Part shown: positions 6,432-10,829 of the stretch, one piece after another
Layout of the letters: every line of letters starts with the position of its first letter
Position numbering within the stretch: position 1 is the first letter of the stretch
DNA from: Candidatus Buchananbacteria bacterium
Lineage (GTDB): Bacteria; Patescibacteriota; Patescibacteriia; CAIXNZ01
Direction: 5' to 3'
Length of the DNA: 10,829 nucleotides
Assembly (NCBI GenBank): GCA_030592165.1
Contig: JAUVKC010000027.1
Span: 1-10,829 of the forward strand
The notes under the pieces: model-generated
Database searches by the model: none
What the model was told of the DNA's origin: nothing
Seen by the model: the letters and a program-made list of their open reading frames with translations, nothing else
Program-made: the position numbers and the translations under genes

Positions 6432-6499
6432 GGATTATGAGAAGTTTGCGAAGCAAATTTGGGTGGAGAAGTCTGCAAGACTTTGTAACCTCATAATCC
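6432..6499. other. Three-way-junction-like palindrome within the hairpin cluster
   Basis: A perfect 10-bp closing stem, GGATTATGAG (6432-6441) with CTCATAATCC (6490-6499), encloses two hairpins: AAGTTTGC-GAA-GCAAATTT and AAGTCT-GCA-AGACTT. The result is a compact 68-nt junction fold available on either strand. It has no tRNA landmarks (no T-loop, no acceptor CCA). It could be a structured RNA or a DNA site for a recombinase or relaxase; nothing in the sequence decides. Confidence 0.55.
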
Positions 6500-6558
6500 T
6501 TGCTATATTCCCCGAAGGGCTGAAATTTAGTGCAACGTCCCGAAGGGAAATTTCAGAG

Positions 6559-6574
6559 TTTTACATTTAAGAAC
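6559..6574 (+). repeat. Outer inverted repeat, left copy, flanking mrr
   Basis: TTTTACATTTAAGAAC here is the perfect reverse complement of GTTCTTAAATGTAAAA at 7583-7598. It is the outer of two nested 16-bp pairs around the restriction gene. 35 bases separate it from the inner repeat on this side, against 2 on the right side. Confidence 0.85.
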
Positions 6575-6609
6575 ATATATTAAATTCCGACCGAAGGGAG
6601 TCAATAATT

Positions 6610-6625
6610 AAAAGAAAGCCCCCTA
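6610..6625 (+). repeat. Inner inverted repeat, left copy, containing the mrr stop codon
   Basis: AAAAGAAAGCCCCCTA is the perfect reverse complement of TAGGGGGCTTTCTTTT at 7565-7580. The TAG stop of mrr (complement of 6623-6625) is the first three bases of the repeat on the minus strand. Confidence 0.88.
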
Positions 6626-7525
6626 TTCTTCTGGAAAGAAATCTGAATCAATCCTTTTTATTTGATAGGTCTTTTCTGGACTTACACCAATGTTGTGTTC
6701 AATCATTAATTTTGCAAGTTTAGTTCCGTCTATTAAAACTATATTTTTAGGAGTTTTGTTAAGAATACTTTTTGTGTCGCTTGGAAATCTTGAAGTTGTG
6801 ATGAATATTCCTTTATTTACACCATGTAAATCAAGAGTACCAACAAAATCCCTAACATTACTTGCAGTTACAGAGTTATTTTCTGCATATCTTTTTGCTT
6901 GAAAAAATATTTTATCTAAGCCTAATTTATCTTGATTTACTTCTCCATCAATGCCTCCATCTCCAGATTTTTTGGTAACATAGGATTTACCATACCCCAT
7001 AGCAGAAAGTAAATCAGCAACAATTTGTTCAAAAAAATAAGGATCAACACTTCTTAATTTTTCAAGCAATTCTTGAGCTAAACTTGCAGTAATAGAATTA
7101 TAACCTTTTTCCATTAGTTCATCTGGTGTCACGTCTTCAAGGTCTTCGTCTTCTTTTGTAGTATCTTTTGAAGTTTCTTTCTTTATTGTTCTGAATTCAA
7201 TAAAATCAGGAAATTGTTCTAAGAATTTTACATTGATTTTTTCTGGATTTTGTTTAAGGACATCTAAACCATTGTCTGTGATTTTAACATATCCTCTTCT
7301 AGGTGCAGATAATAAACCTGCTTTAAGCATGTAGGTTCTTGCCCAGCCAACTCTATTGTCTATAATTGGTTGTTGTCCTGAAGGTAATAATTCTTGTCTT
7401 TCTTCTTCAGACAAGTTAAATTCATCAGATAGTTTTTCTACTGCTTCTCTAGTTTTATGCTCTTCTTTATCTGAAAGAAACTTCAATAAAGGTAACATTA
7501 ATGATTGATAGTCTGGAATAGTCAT
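6623..7525 (-). CDS. mrr: Mrr-type restriction endonuclease
   Basis: A 300-aa protein, close to E. coli Mrr (304 aa). The N-terminal winged-helix Mrr_N domain covers about 5-105 (IPDYQSLMLPLLKFLSDKEEH, then GWARTYMLKAGLLSAPRRGYVKITDNGLDVL). An acidic linker (about 115-135) leads to the C-terminal PD-(D/E)xK Mrr_cat domain: FFEQIVADLLSAMGYG, then SGDGGIDGEVNQ (about 186-197) and FFQAKRY (about 206-212), giving the D...QxK catalytic core. The family cuts DNA carrying methylated bases (type IV restriction). No cognate methyltransferase is next to it; the two nearby methyltransferases lack DNA-methylase motifs. A TATACT -10 candidate lies at 7549-7554 with no good -35. The gene fills the space between two nested inverted repeats, so it may be a mobile or invertible cassette. 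Confidence 0.93.
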   Translation of the reverse strand: MTIPDYQSLMLPLLKFLSDKEEHKTREAVEKLSDEFNLSEEERQELLPSGQQPIIDNRVGWARTYMLKAGLLSAPRRGYVKITDNGLDVLKQNPEKINVKFLEQFPDFIEFRTIKKETSKDTTKEDEDLEDVTPDELMEKGYNSITASLAQELLEKLRSVDPYFFEQIVADLLSAMGYGKSYVTKKSGDGGIDGEVNQDKLGLDKIFFQAKRYAENNSVTASNVRDFVGTLDLHGVNKGIFITTSRFPSDTKSILNKTPKNIVLIDGTKLAKLMIEHNIGVSPEKTYQIKRIDSDFFPEE

Positions 7526-7564
7526 AATATTTATTGGTTAAAGTTAGAAGTATATAAATGTTTT

Positions 7565-7580
7565 TAGGGGGCTTTCTTTT
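7565..7580 (-). repeat. Inner inverted repeat, right copy, upstream of mrr
   Basis: TAGGGGGCTTTCTTTT pairs perfectly with 6610-6625. It lies 40 bases before the mrr start, close to where a -35 region would be if TATACT (7549-7554) is the -10. In an mrr transcript starting upstream of it, the 5' leader and the 3' end would be complementary over 16 nt. Confidence 0.88.
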
Positions 7581-7582
7581 TC

Positions 7583-7598
7583 GTTCTTAAATGTAAAA
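7583..7598 (-). repeat. Outer inverted repeat, right copy
   Basis: GTTCTTAAATGTAAAA pairs perfectly with 6559-6574. It marks the right edge of the roughly 1,040-bp segment carrying mrr. Confidence 0.85.
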
Positions 7599-7667
7599 TT
7601 GAACATAACTCGTTATTATCCGAAAACACTTCACATAACAGCTTGATTATGTATTAAAATGGAAGTA

Positions 7668-7676
7668 TGTTATAAT
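7668..7676 (+). promoter_or_regulatory. Extended -10 promoter for the TRM11-like gene
   Basis: TGTTATAAT is a perfect extended -10 element (TG-N-TATAAT). No good -35 stands at 17 bases; TTGATT at 7643-7648 is 22 bases away. A start near 7683 gives a leader of about 140 nt containing the short ORF at 7713-7781. The rest of the 7599-7820 gap is AT-rich and plain. Confidence 0.55.
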
Positions 7677-7712
7677 CTTTTTATAAATTAAGTATAGCAG
7701 AATAAATTTAAT

Positions 7713-7781
7713 ATGCAAAAGGTAGCTGATAAACTAGTAATTGCATTAAATCAACCTAATTACAGTCCAAAAAACTATTAA
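7713..7781 (+). CDS. Short 22-codon ORF in the leader of the TRM11-like gene
   Basis: ATG...TAA encodes MQKVADKLVIALNQPNYSPK followed by NY. No SD is present, like the neighbouring long genes. Two readings are possible. It may be a leader peptide, because it lies between the predicted promoter and the methyltransferase start. Or it may be a remnant of the N-terminal core-binding domain of a tyrosine recombinase, where a NYSPKT-type motif is common; it would then be truncated right after the motif. It could also be chance. Confidence 0.25.
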   Translation: MQKVADKLVIALNQPNYSPKNY

Positions 7782-7820
7782 AAAGTTATATCCTTTGTTA
7801 ATTTAATACCCAATATTTTT

Positions 7821-8996
7821 ATGCAATATTACTTCATTTTAGGCAAAAATCCAACCCTCTCTCAAGCAGAAATTGAGGCGGTTTTTGAGTTTGAAAATAT
7901 AAAGTATAAAATTGAAAAGGTTGAAGACAATATTTTGATTTTAGAGCTTGATAATGCTTTGGATATTGAATTAATTAACCAGCGATTAGGTGGGACTATT
8001 AAAATTGGCAAGATTATTGATAAAGTGGAAACTTTAGACAATTTTGAACATCGATTTATTGAATTAGTTAAACCAGGCAAAGATAAACTTTTTTTCGGAT
8101 TTAGCTTGTATGACCTTGGCTCAAAGAAAAATTTAAATAAATTACAAGAAAAATTACGCCCAGTGGGTATGGAAATAAAACGTAACCTTAGAGAAAAAAT
8201 GAACATTTCTTCCCGTTGGGTTATTAGTAAAGAAAAGGAACTATCATCAGTTATTGTTAAAAAAAATAGATTGTTAAAATACGGGAGTGAAATATGTTTA
8301 TTTGTTAAGGAAAAAGAAATTTTAGTAGGACAAACCTTAGCAGTTCAGCTTTTTGAAGAATTTGGTGATCGTGATTTTAATCGACCGGGTAGAGATAGCG
8401 CTTCTGGCATGCTTCCACCGAAATTAGCCAGAATAATGGTTAATCTTGCTCAACCAAAGGCAAATAGTCGTATTTTAGACCCTTTCTGTGGCTCTGGGAC
8501 AGTTTTACAAGAAGCGTTATTAATGGATTACGAAAATTTACTAGGCTTTGATAGTAGTGAAAAGGCAGTCAAGGATACAAAAATGAACCTAGAATGGTTG
8601 GTTGAGAAGTGTGAACTTGGAACAACGAAGTATGAGATTAAGGAAGTTGAGGTAAAAGAATTAGACAAACAGCTGGAAAATGAATCAATTGATTGCATAA
8701 TCACTGAACCATATTTAGGTCCAGCTTTAAAAGGCAATGAAACAATGAATCAATTAGAAAATAATATCAGTGAGCTTGAAAAGCTATATTTAAATGCATT
8801 TGAGCAGTTTTTTAAAGTTTTAAAATCCAAAGCAAGAGTTGTAATTGTTATCCCTGAATTTAGGTATAAGAATGAAATCCTTAAACCTAATTTGACTGAG
8901 ATTAAGGGATTTAAGCTTAAAAATAAAGATCGATTAATTTATTCACGTCCTAATCAGCATCTTATTAGAAGTATATGTATATTTGAAAAAGAGTGA
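7821..8996 (+). CDS. TRM11/Trm-G10-like RNA methyltransferase
   Basis: A 391-aa protein with an N-terminal region (about 1-170) resembling the ferredoxin-like/THUMP module of archaeal and eukaryotic TRM11-type enzymes (YYFILGKNPTLSQAEIEAV start). The C-terminal Rossmann methyltransferase begins RPGRDSASGMLPPKLARIMVNLA. Motif I is ILDPFCGSGTVLQEA (about 218-232) and motif II LLGFDSSEKAVKDTKMNLEW. Motif IV reads CIITEPYLGP (about 292-301). The family normally has DPPYG or NPPY here, so the catalytic loop is altered to T-E-P-Y-L. TRM11-type enzymes make m2G10 in tRNA; an RNA target is likely but the altered loop leaves position and base open. No SD before ATG. It stands alone on the plus strand. 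Confidence 0.85.
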   Translation: MQYYFILGKNPTLSQAEIEAVFEFENIKYKIEKVEDNILILELDNALDIELINQRLGGTIKIGKIIDKVETLDNFEHRFIELVKPGKDKLFFGFSLYDLGSKKNLNKLQEKLRPVGMEIKRNLREKMNISSRWVISKEKELSSVIVKKNRLLKYGSEICLFVKEKEILVGQTLAVQLFEEFGDRDFNRPGRDSASGMLPPKLARIMVNLAQPKANSRILDPFCGSGTVLQEALLMDYENLLGFDSSEKAVKDTKMNLEWLVEKCELGTTKYEIKEVEVKELDKQLENESIDCIITEPYLGPALKGNETMNQLENNISELEKLYLNAFEQFFKVLKSKARVVIVIPEFRYKNEILKPNLTEIKGFKLKNKDRLIYSRPNQHLIRSICIFEKE

Positions 8997-9031
8997 AATT
9001 ATTTTTTAAGTCACAATATTTTGTAATTAAA

Positions 9032-9056
9032 AGCCGCCCCATAAAATGAGGCGGCT
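9032..9056 (-). terminator. Intrinsic terminator of a short minus-strand transcript
   Basis: AGCCGCC (9032-9038) pairs with GGCGGCT (9050-9056) around an 11-base loop. On the minus strand the stem is followed by TTTTAATT, so it acts on transcripts coming from the right. On the plus strand no T tract follows, so it is a weaker terminator for the TRM11-like gene ending at 8996. Confidence 0.75.
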
Positions 9057-9100
9057 ATTATAGTTAAAAAACGTTTTTCCTCCTATCAAGAAGTAGAATC

Positions 9101-9119
9101 GTTAACCTATCTGGTTAAT
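9101..9119. other. Small hairpin in the SD-rich transcript
   Basis: GTTAACC (9101-9107) pairs with GGTTAAT (9113-9119; one G-U on the plus strand) around a TATCT loop. It lies between the 29-bp tandem repeat and the terminator of the minus-strand transcript. Confidence 0.5.
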
Positions 9120-9121
9120 GC

Positions 9122-9179
9122 GGGTAACCCCTAAAATTCCCGCCGGGGGCAGGTAACCCCTAAACTTTCCTGCTGGGGA
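9122..9179. repeat. Two-copy 29-bp tandem repeat, each unit a CCCC/GGGG hairpin
   Basis: Unit 1 (9122-9150) and unit 2 (9151-9179) match at 22 of 29 positions and share GGTAACCCCTAAA. In each, CCCC pairs with a downstream GGGG, so both units can fold alone while the loops differ. The patch is much more GC-rich than its surroundings. It lies inside the predicted minus-strand transcript from 9418-9446. Confidence 0.75.
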
Positions 9180-9188
9180 GATAACTTT

Positions 9189-9198
9189 ATCACCTCCT
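9189..9198 (-). promoter_or_regulatory. Ten-base perfect complement of the 16S rRNA 3' tail
   Basis: The minus strand reads AGGAGGTGAT, complementary to AUCACCUCCU at the end of typical bacterial 16S rRNA. No ATG, GTG or TTG lies 5-10 bases downstream. The nearest, GTG at 9193-9191, is inside the motif. GATAA (within 9186-9191) can pair with the TTATC that follows, with flanking GG/CC, so the site may be partly hidden in a hairpin. Three more GGAGG motifs lie on the same strand at 9079-9084, 9265-9269 and 9393-9398. Confidence 0.6.
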
Positions 9199-9255
9199 GT
9201 TGAGGGTCAAGTCTCCTACTTTGATCACCATTTTTAGGCACGGGCTTTTCTTCAT
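9190..9255 (-). CDS. Tiny ORF B, 21 aa, coupled to ORF A
   Basis: ATG AAG AAA ... TGA encodes MKKSPCLKMVIKVGDLTLNR plus a final Arg. GGAGG (9265-9269) stands 9 bases before the ATG, and that same SD overlaps the stop of ORF A, the arrangement of translational coupling. Its own stop TGA lies in the next SD-like motif (AGGAGGTGAT), overlapping a GTG (GTGA). From that GTG a 20-codon ORF runs on to 9131. Function unknown; it may be a leader peptide or a real small protein. Confidence 0.4.
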   Translation of the reverse strand: MKKSPCLKMVIKVGDLTLNRR

Positions 9256-9261
9256 AATTAA

Positions 9262-9384
9262 TTACCTCCAGGTTAGTGTTGGCGAGCGTTTGGTTACAGG
9301 TTTGAGAAGTGGTGCATTAAAAGCACCCTTTGCTTTCATTTTTCTGTACCAAATTGCTCTAGTTTGAAAATGGCATCGTCTCAA
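9262..9384 (-). CDS. Small ORF A, 40 aa, TTG start with strong SD
   Basis: AGGAGG (9393-9398) lies 8 bases before TTG at 9384. The frame encodes 40 residues starting MRRCHFQTRAIWYRKMKAKG and ending SPTLTWR, then TAA. The product is strongly basic with no membrane span. A good promoter (9418-9446) is placed so that the SD begins about 13 bases into the transcript. The stop overlaps the SD of ORF B (TGGAGGTAA). I recognise no family. It could be a basic nucleic-acid-binding peptide, or the transcript could be noncoding. Confidence 0.4.
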   Translation of the reverse strand: MRRCHFQTRAIWYRKMKAKGAFNAPLLKPVTKRSPTLTWR

Positions 9385-9417
9385 AATATGTTCCTCCTAT
9401 TAGATTTCCTTATATTA

Positions 9418-9446
9418 AGTATAAACTAAAAATCTGAAAAAGTAAA
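9418..9446 (-). promoter_or_regulatory. Promoter of the SD-rich minus-strand transcript
   Basis: On the minus strand TTTACT (complement of 9441-9446) and TATACT (complement of 9418-9423) are 17 bases apart. With the terminator at 9032-9056 they define a predicted transcript of about 380 nt. Confidence 0.6.
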
Positions 9447-9516
9447 GAATTTGGCTAAAATTAGGATGATAAGCTGGGTAATGATTATTTTTCAGCGGAT
9501 ATTTTTTTGCTAGAGA

Positions 9517-9550
9517 TAAAAAAGACCACTGGGTTTTAACCATTGGTCTT
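9517..9550 (-). terminator. Intrinsic terminator after the 42-aa membrane peptide gene
   Basis: On the minus strand AAGACCA pairs with TGGTCTT (7 bp, extended by inner TGG/CCA pairs) and is followed by TTTTATC. It begins 11 bases after the stop of the small gene at 9562-9690. Confidence 0.85.
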
Positions 9551-9561
9551 GGGTTGGAAAG

Positions 9562-9690
9562 TTATTTTTCTTTTTTTAGAGTTTCATTTATATCTATTAA
9601 TTCATGTGCTATTCGGCATAGAAACCAACTTATTGTTATTGATGAAGCCCCAATCAATACTAAAATACCAAAAAGACAATTAAGAACCAT
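9562..9690 (-). CDS. 42-aa single-span membrane peptide
   Basis: ATG...TAA encodes 42 residues. MVLNCLFGILVLIGASSITI and the next SWFL form one hydrophobic span (about 2-24). Then comes a short charged tail, CRIAHELIDINETLKKEK. The gene unit is complete: a near-consensus promoter (9790-9818), AGGAGG at 9697-9702 with 6 bases to ATG, and a terminator directly after. No signal-peptidase site is obvious; two Cys (5 and 25) lie at either end of the span. Candidates are a toxin-like membrane peptide, a small regulator of a membrane complex, or a phage-type small protein. Nothing in the sequence picks one. No antisense antitoxin RNA is evident. Confidence 0.75.
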   Translation of the reverse strand: MVLNCLFGILVLIGASSITISWFLCRIAHELIDINETLKKEK

Positions 9691-9789
9691 TTTTAACCTC
9701 CTAAATTAGTTTGAAAAGTGTAAATTACAAAAATATCGAGATTTTACTTTTTTGTTGTAAAGATACGATATAACCTCAATTAATAACTA

Positions 9790-9818
9790 AGTATACTATT
9801 GATTCATTATTTTGTCAA
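9790..9818 (-). promoter_or_regulatory. Near-consensus sigma70 promoter of the membrane peptide gene
   Basis: On the minus strand TTGACA (complement of 9813-9818, 6 of 6) and TATACT (complement of 9790-9795, 5 of 6) are exactly 17 bases apart. It is the best promoter in the window. The predicted start near 9783 gives a 5' leader of about 90 nt. The stretch 9819-9993 up to ychF is AT-rich. Its only clear structure is a hairpin at about 9945-9970 (CCAC with GTGG around GCTT-GAA-AAGC on the minus strand) just after the ychF stop. Confidence 0.8.
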
Positions 9819-9993
9819 TAGCTTCTTTTTGGTTTTTAGTTTTTTATAGCCTTACTTGAAAGATAAGATTGTTTAAAAAAATAGCGATTCTGAATTTTGT
9901 TGAAATATTTTATTATGTAATATGAAAAATTAATACATCACCCCACCTACGCTTTTCAAGCTTTAGTGGACAAGCATCATAATCCTTATTAAT

Positions 9994-10829
9994 TTAAGCA
10001 ATATGAAAAATAACCACATCTCCATCTTTAATAATATAATCCTTACCTTCCATTCGTGCAAGCCCTTTTTCTTTACAGCCAAACCAACCGTTGTTATTTA
10101 TGAAATTTTCATAATCAACAACTTCAGCTCTGATAAAACCTTTTTCAAAATCTGTATGGATTTTTCCCGCAGCTTGTGGTGCTGTTGCCCCACTAATTAT
10201 CTGCCAAGAACGTGTCTCTTTTTCGCCTGAAGTTAGCATAGAAATGTAATTCAGGAGTTTATAGCCAGCAATAATCATTTTTTCTAGACCAGTTTGTTCA
10301 ATATTCAAATCTTTTAAATATTGCTTGCCCTCTTCACTTGATAACTCATTTAGTTCCTCTTCCATTTTACCACAAACAAGTATTACTTTTTCAGGGTCAA
10401 GTGATAAATTAGTCTCAGCTAATATATCGGTTTTTGATTTACTTAAGTCATCTTCAGAAACATTAAAAATGTAGAGACATGGTTTTTGGGTTAAAAAGCG
10501 GTAGCCTTTAATTATTTCAATTTCCTCTTCAGTTAATTCAATATCATTAATTAAGATATTATTCTCAAGAGAATCTTTCAATTTTTGAAACAGCGGTCTT
10601 GTTTTCTCAAATTCAGGATCTTTTTTTATTTTCAGTTTTTTATCAATGGATTTTAAATCAGCCATTATTAATTCAAGATTGATTATCTCAAGATCATCCT
10701 TGGGGTTAATTTGACCCTCGACATGAGTTATATTGTCATTTTTAAAGTGTCGCAAAATATGAACAATAGCATTACAATCTCTAATGTTAGATAAGAACTG
10801 GTTACCCAAACCTTCGCCCTTGTGTGCTC
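9994..10829 (-). CDS. ychF: YchF/OLA1-family ATPase, N-terminus outside the window
   Basis: The open frame runs off the right edge; 278 residues are visible against about 363 in the family, so roughly the first 85, with the Walker A loop, are missing. The visible part starts AHKGEGLGNQFLSNIRDCNA, the conserved YchF switch-II segment. A coiled-coil insertion follows (about LELIMADLKSIDKKL to NDIELTEEE). LYIFNVSEDD carries the NxxE motif that replaces NKxD and gives ATP preference. The end is the TGS domain: HTDFEKGFIRAEVV, GLARMEGKDYIIKDGDVVIFHIA. YchF is a ribosome-associated P-loop ATPase linked to translation and stress response. No frame break is seen. Confidence 0.96.
   Translation of the reverse strand, partial: AHKGEGLGNQFLSNIRDCNAIVHILRHFKNDNITHVEGQINPKDDLEIINLELIMADLKSIDKKLKIKKDPEFEKTRPLFQKLKDSLENNILINDIELTEEEIEIIKGYRFLTQKPCLYIFNVSEDDLSKSKTDILAETNLSLDPEKVILVCGKMEEELNELSSEEGKQYLKDLNIEQTGLEKMIIAGYKLLNYISMLTSGEKETRSWQIISGATAPQAAGKIHTDFEKGFIRAEVVDYENFINNNGWFGCKEKGLARMEGKDYIIKDGDVVIFHIA

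Larger units (their letters stand above)
6327..6600. repeat. Cluster of short GNA-triloop hairpins in a 330-base noncoding gap
   Basis: The gap between the methyltransferase and mrr holds many small hairpins, several with a G-N-A triloop. They include ACAAATCCC-GGA-GGGTTTGT (6387-6406), AAGTTTGC-GAA-GCAAATTT (6442-6460), AAGTCT-GCA-AGACTT (6469-6483), CCC-GAA-GGG (6511-6519), CCC-GAA-GGG again (6539-6547) inside CTGAAATTT/AAATTTCAG (6520-6556), and CC-GAA-GG (6591-6597). GCAG-acttg-CTGC (6328-6340) and TCCG/CGGA (6371-6386) are further small stems. No gene is seen here. Density and loop type suggest a structured repeat or a site acting as single-stranded DNA or RNA. Confidence 0.7.

Noticed and set aside
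6420..6440. Possible integron attC-like core (TAACGTTTGGG)
   Set aside because: The bases do not fit the GTTRRRY core and no matching RYYYAAC partner is correctly placed.
6211..6456. 81-aa minus-strand open frame in the hairpin cluster
   Set aside because: It overlaps the start of a well-supported methyltransferase in another frame, and the rest is the palindrome cluster.
6432..6499. tRNA-like cloverleaf
   Set aside because: No T-loop, anticodon-arm spacing or acceptor end; only a three-way junction is supported.
9079..9084. Start of a fourth small ORF after the last GGAGG of the SD-rich transcript
   Set aside because: No ATG, GTG or TTG at a usable distance before the terminator.
9122..9179. 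CRISPR array
   Set aside because: Only two direct copies without a spacer between them, 22 of 29 identity, and no cas genes.
9040..9420. Known housekeeping RNA (tmRNA, RNase P, 4.5S or 6S RNA)
   Set aside because: None of the conserved cores of these RNAs could be found on either strand.

Overview
The window is AT-rich and compact. It carries the bacterial gene order rpsF-ssb-rpsR with efp behind it where rplI would often be, a TRM11-type RNA methyltransferase, a truncated ychF, and several genes of types common in small-genome uncultured bacteria. Most long genes lack a Shine-Dalgarno (SD) sequence. Inter-gene gaps hold short dispersed palindromes, and EF-P has an atypical tip loop. Together these suggest a Candidate Phyla Radiation (Patescibacteria) bacterium, probably Parcubacteria-like. 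This is inference: no rRNA marker is present. TGA is used as a normal stop.

Layout. (1) 1-1062, plus strand: the tail of a gene, then a 316-aa membrane-anchored coiled-coil protein with a terminator. (2) 1072-3474, minus strand: a translation/replication operon rpsF-ssb-rpsR-efp. It has a good sigma70-type promoter at 3446-3474, a roughly 225-nt leader with a terminator-like hairpin, and a bidirectional terminator after efp. (3) 3575-6292, minus strand: two class I SAM methyltransferases followed by a fold-type II PLP enzyme, tightly spaced and probably one operon. (4) 6327-7598: a noncoding cluster of small GNA-triloop hairpins, then an Mrr-type restriction endonuclease gene enclosed by two nested perfect 16-bp inverted repeats. 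(5) 7668-8996, plus strand: an extended -10 promoter, a 22-codon ORF and a TRM11-like methyltransferase. (6) 8997-9993: about 1 kb without a long gene. It holds two short minus-strand transcription units, each with a promoter and terminator. One encodes a 42-aa single-span membrane peptide. The other carries four GGAGG motifs, coupled tiny ORFs and a hairpin-forming tandem repeat. (7) 9994-10829, minus strand: the C-terminal three quarters of ychF.

The core genes (rpsF, ssb, rpsR, efp, ychF, TRM11-like) serve translation, RNA modification and replication. The most unusual parts are the restriction gene inside inverted repeats next to a hairpin cluster, and the SD-rich small-transcript region at 9032-9818. 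The second contrasts strongly with the SD-less core genes around it. No CRISPR array, tRNA, rRNA or transposase was seen.
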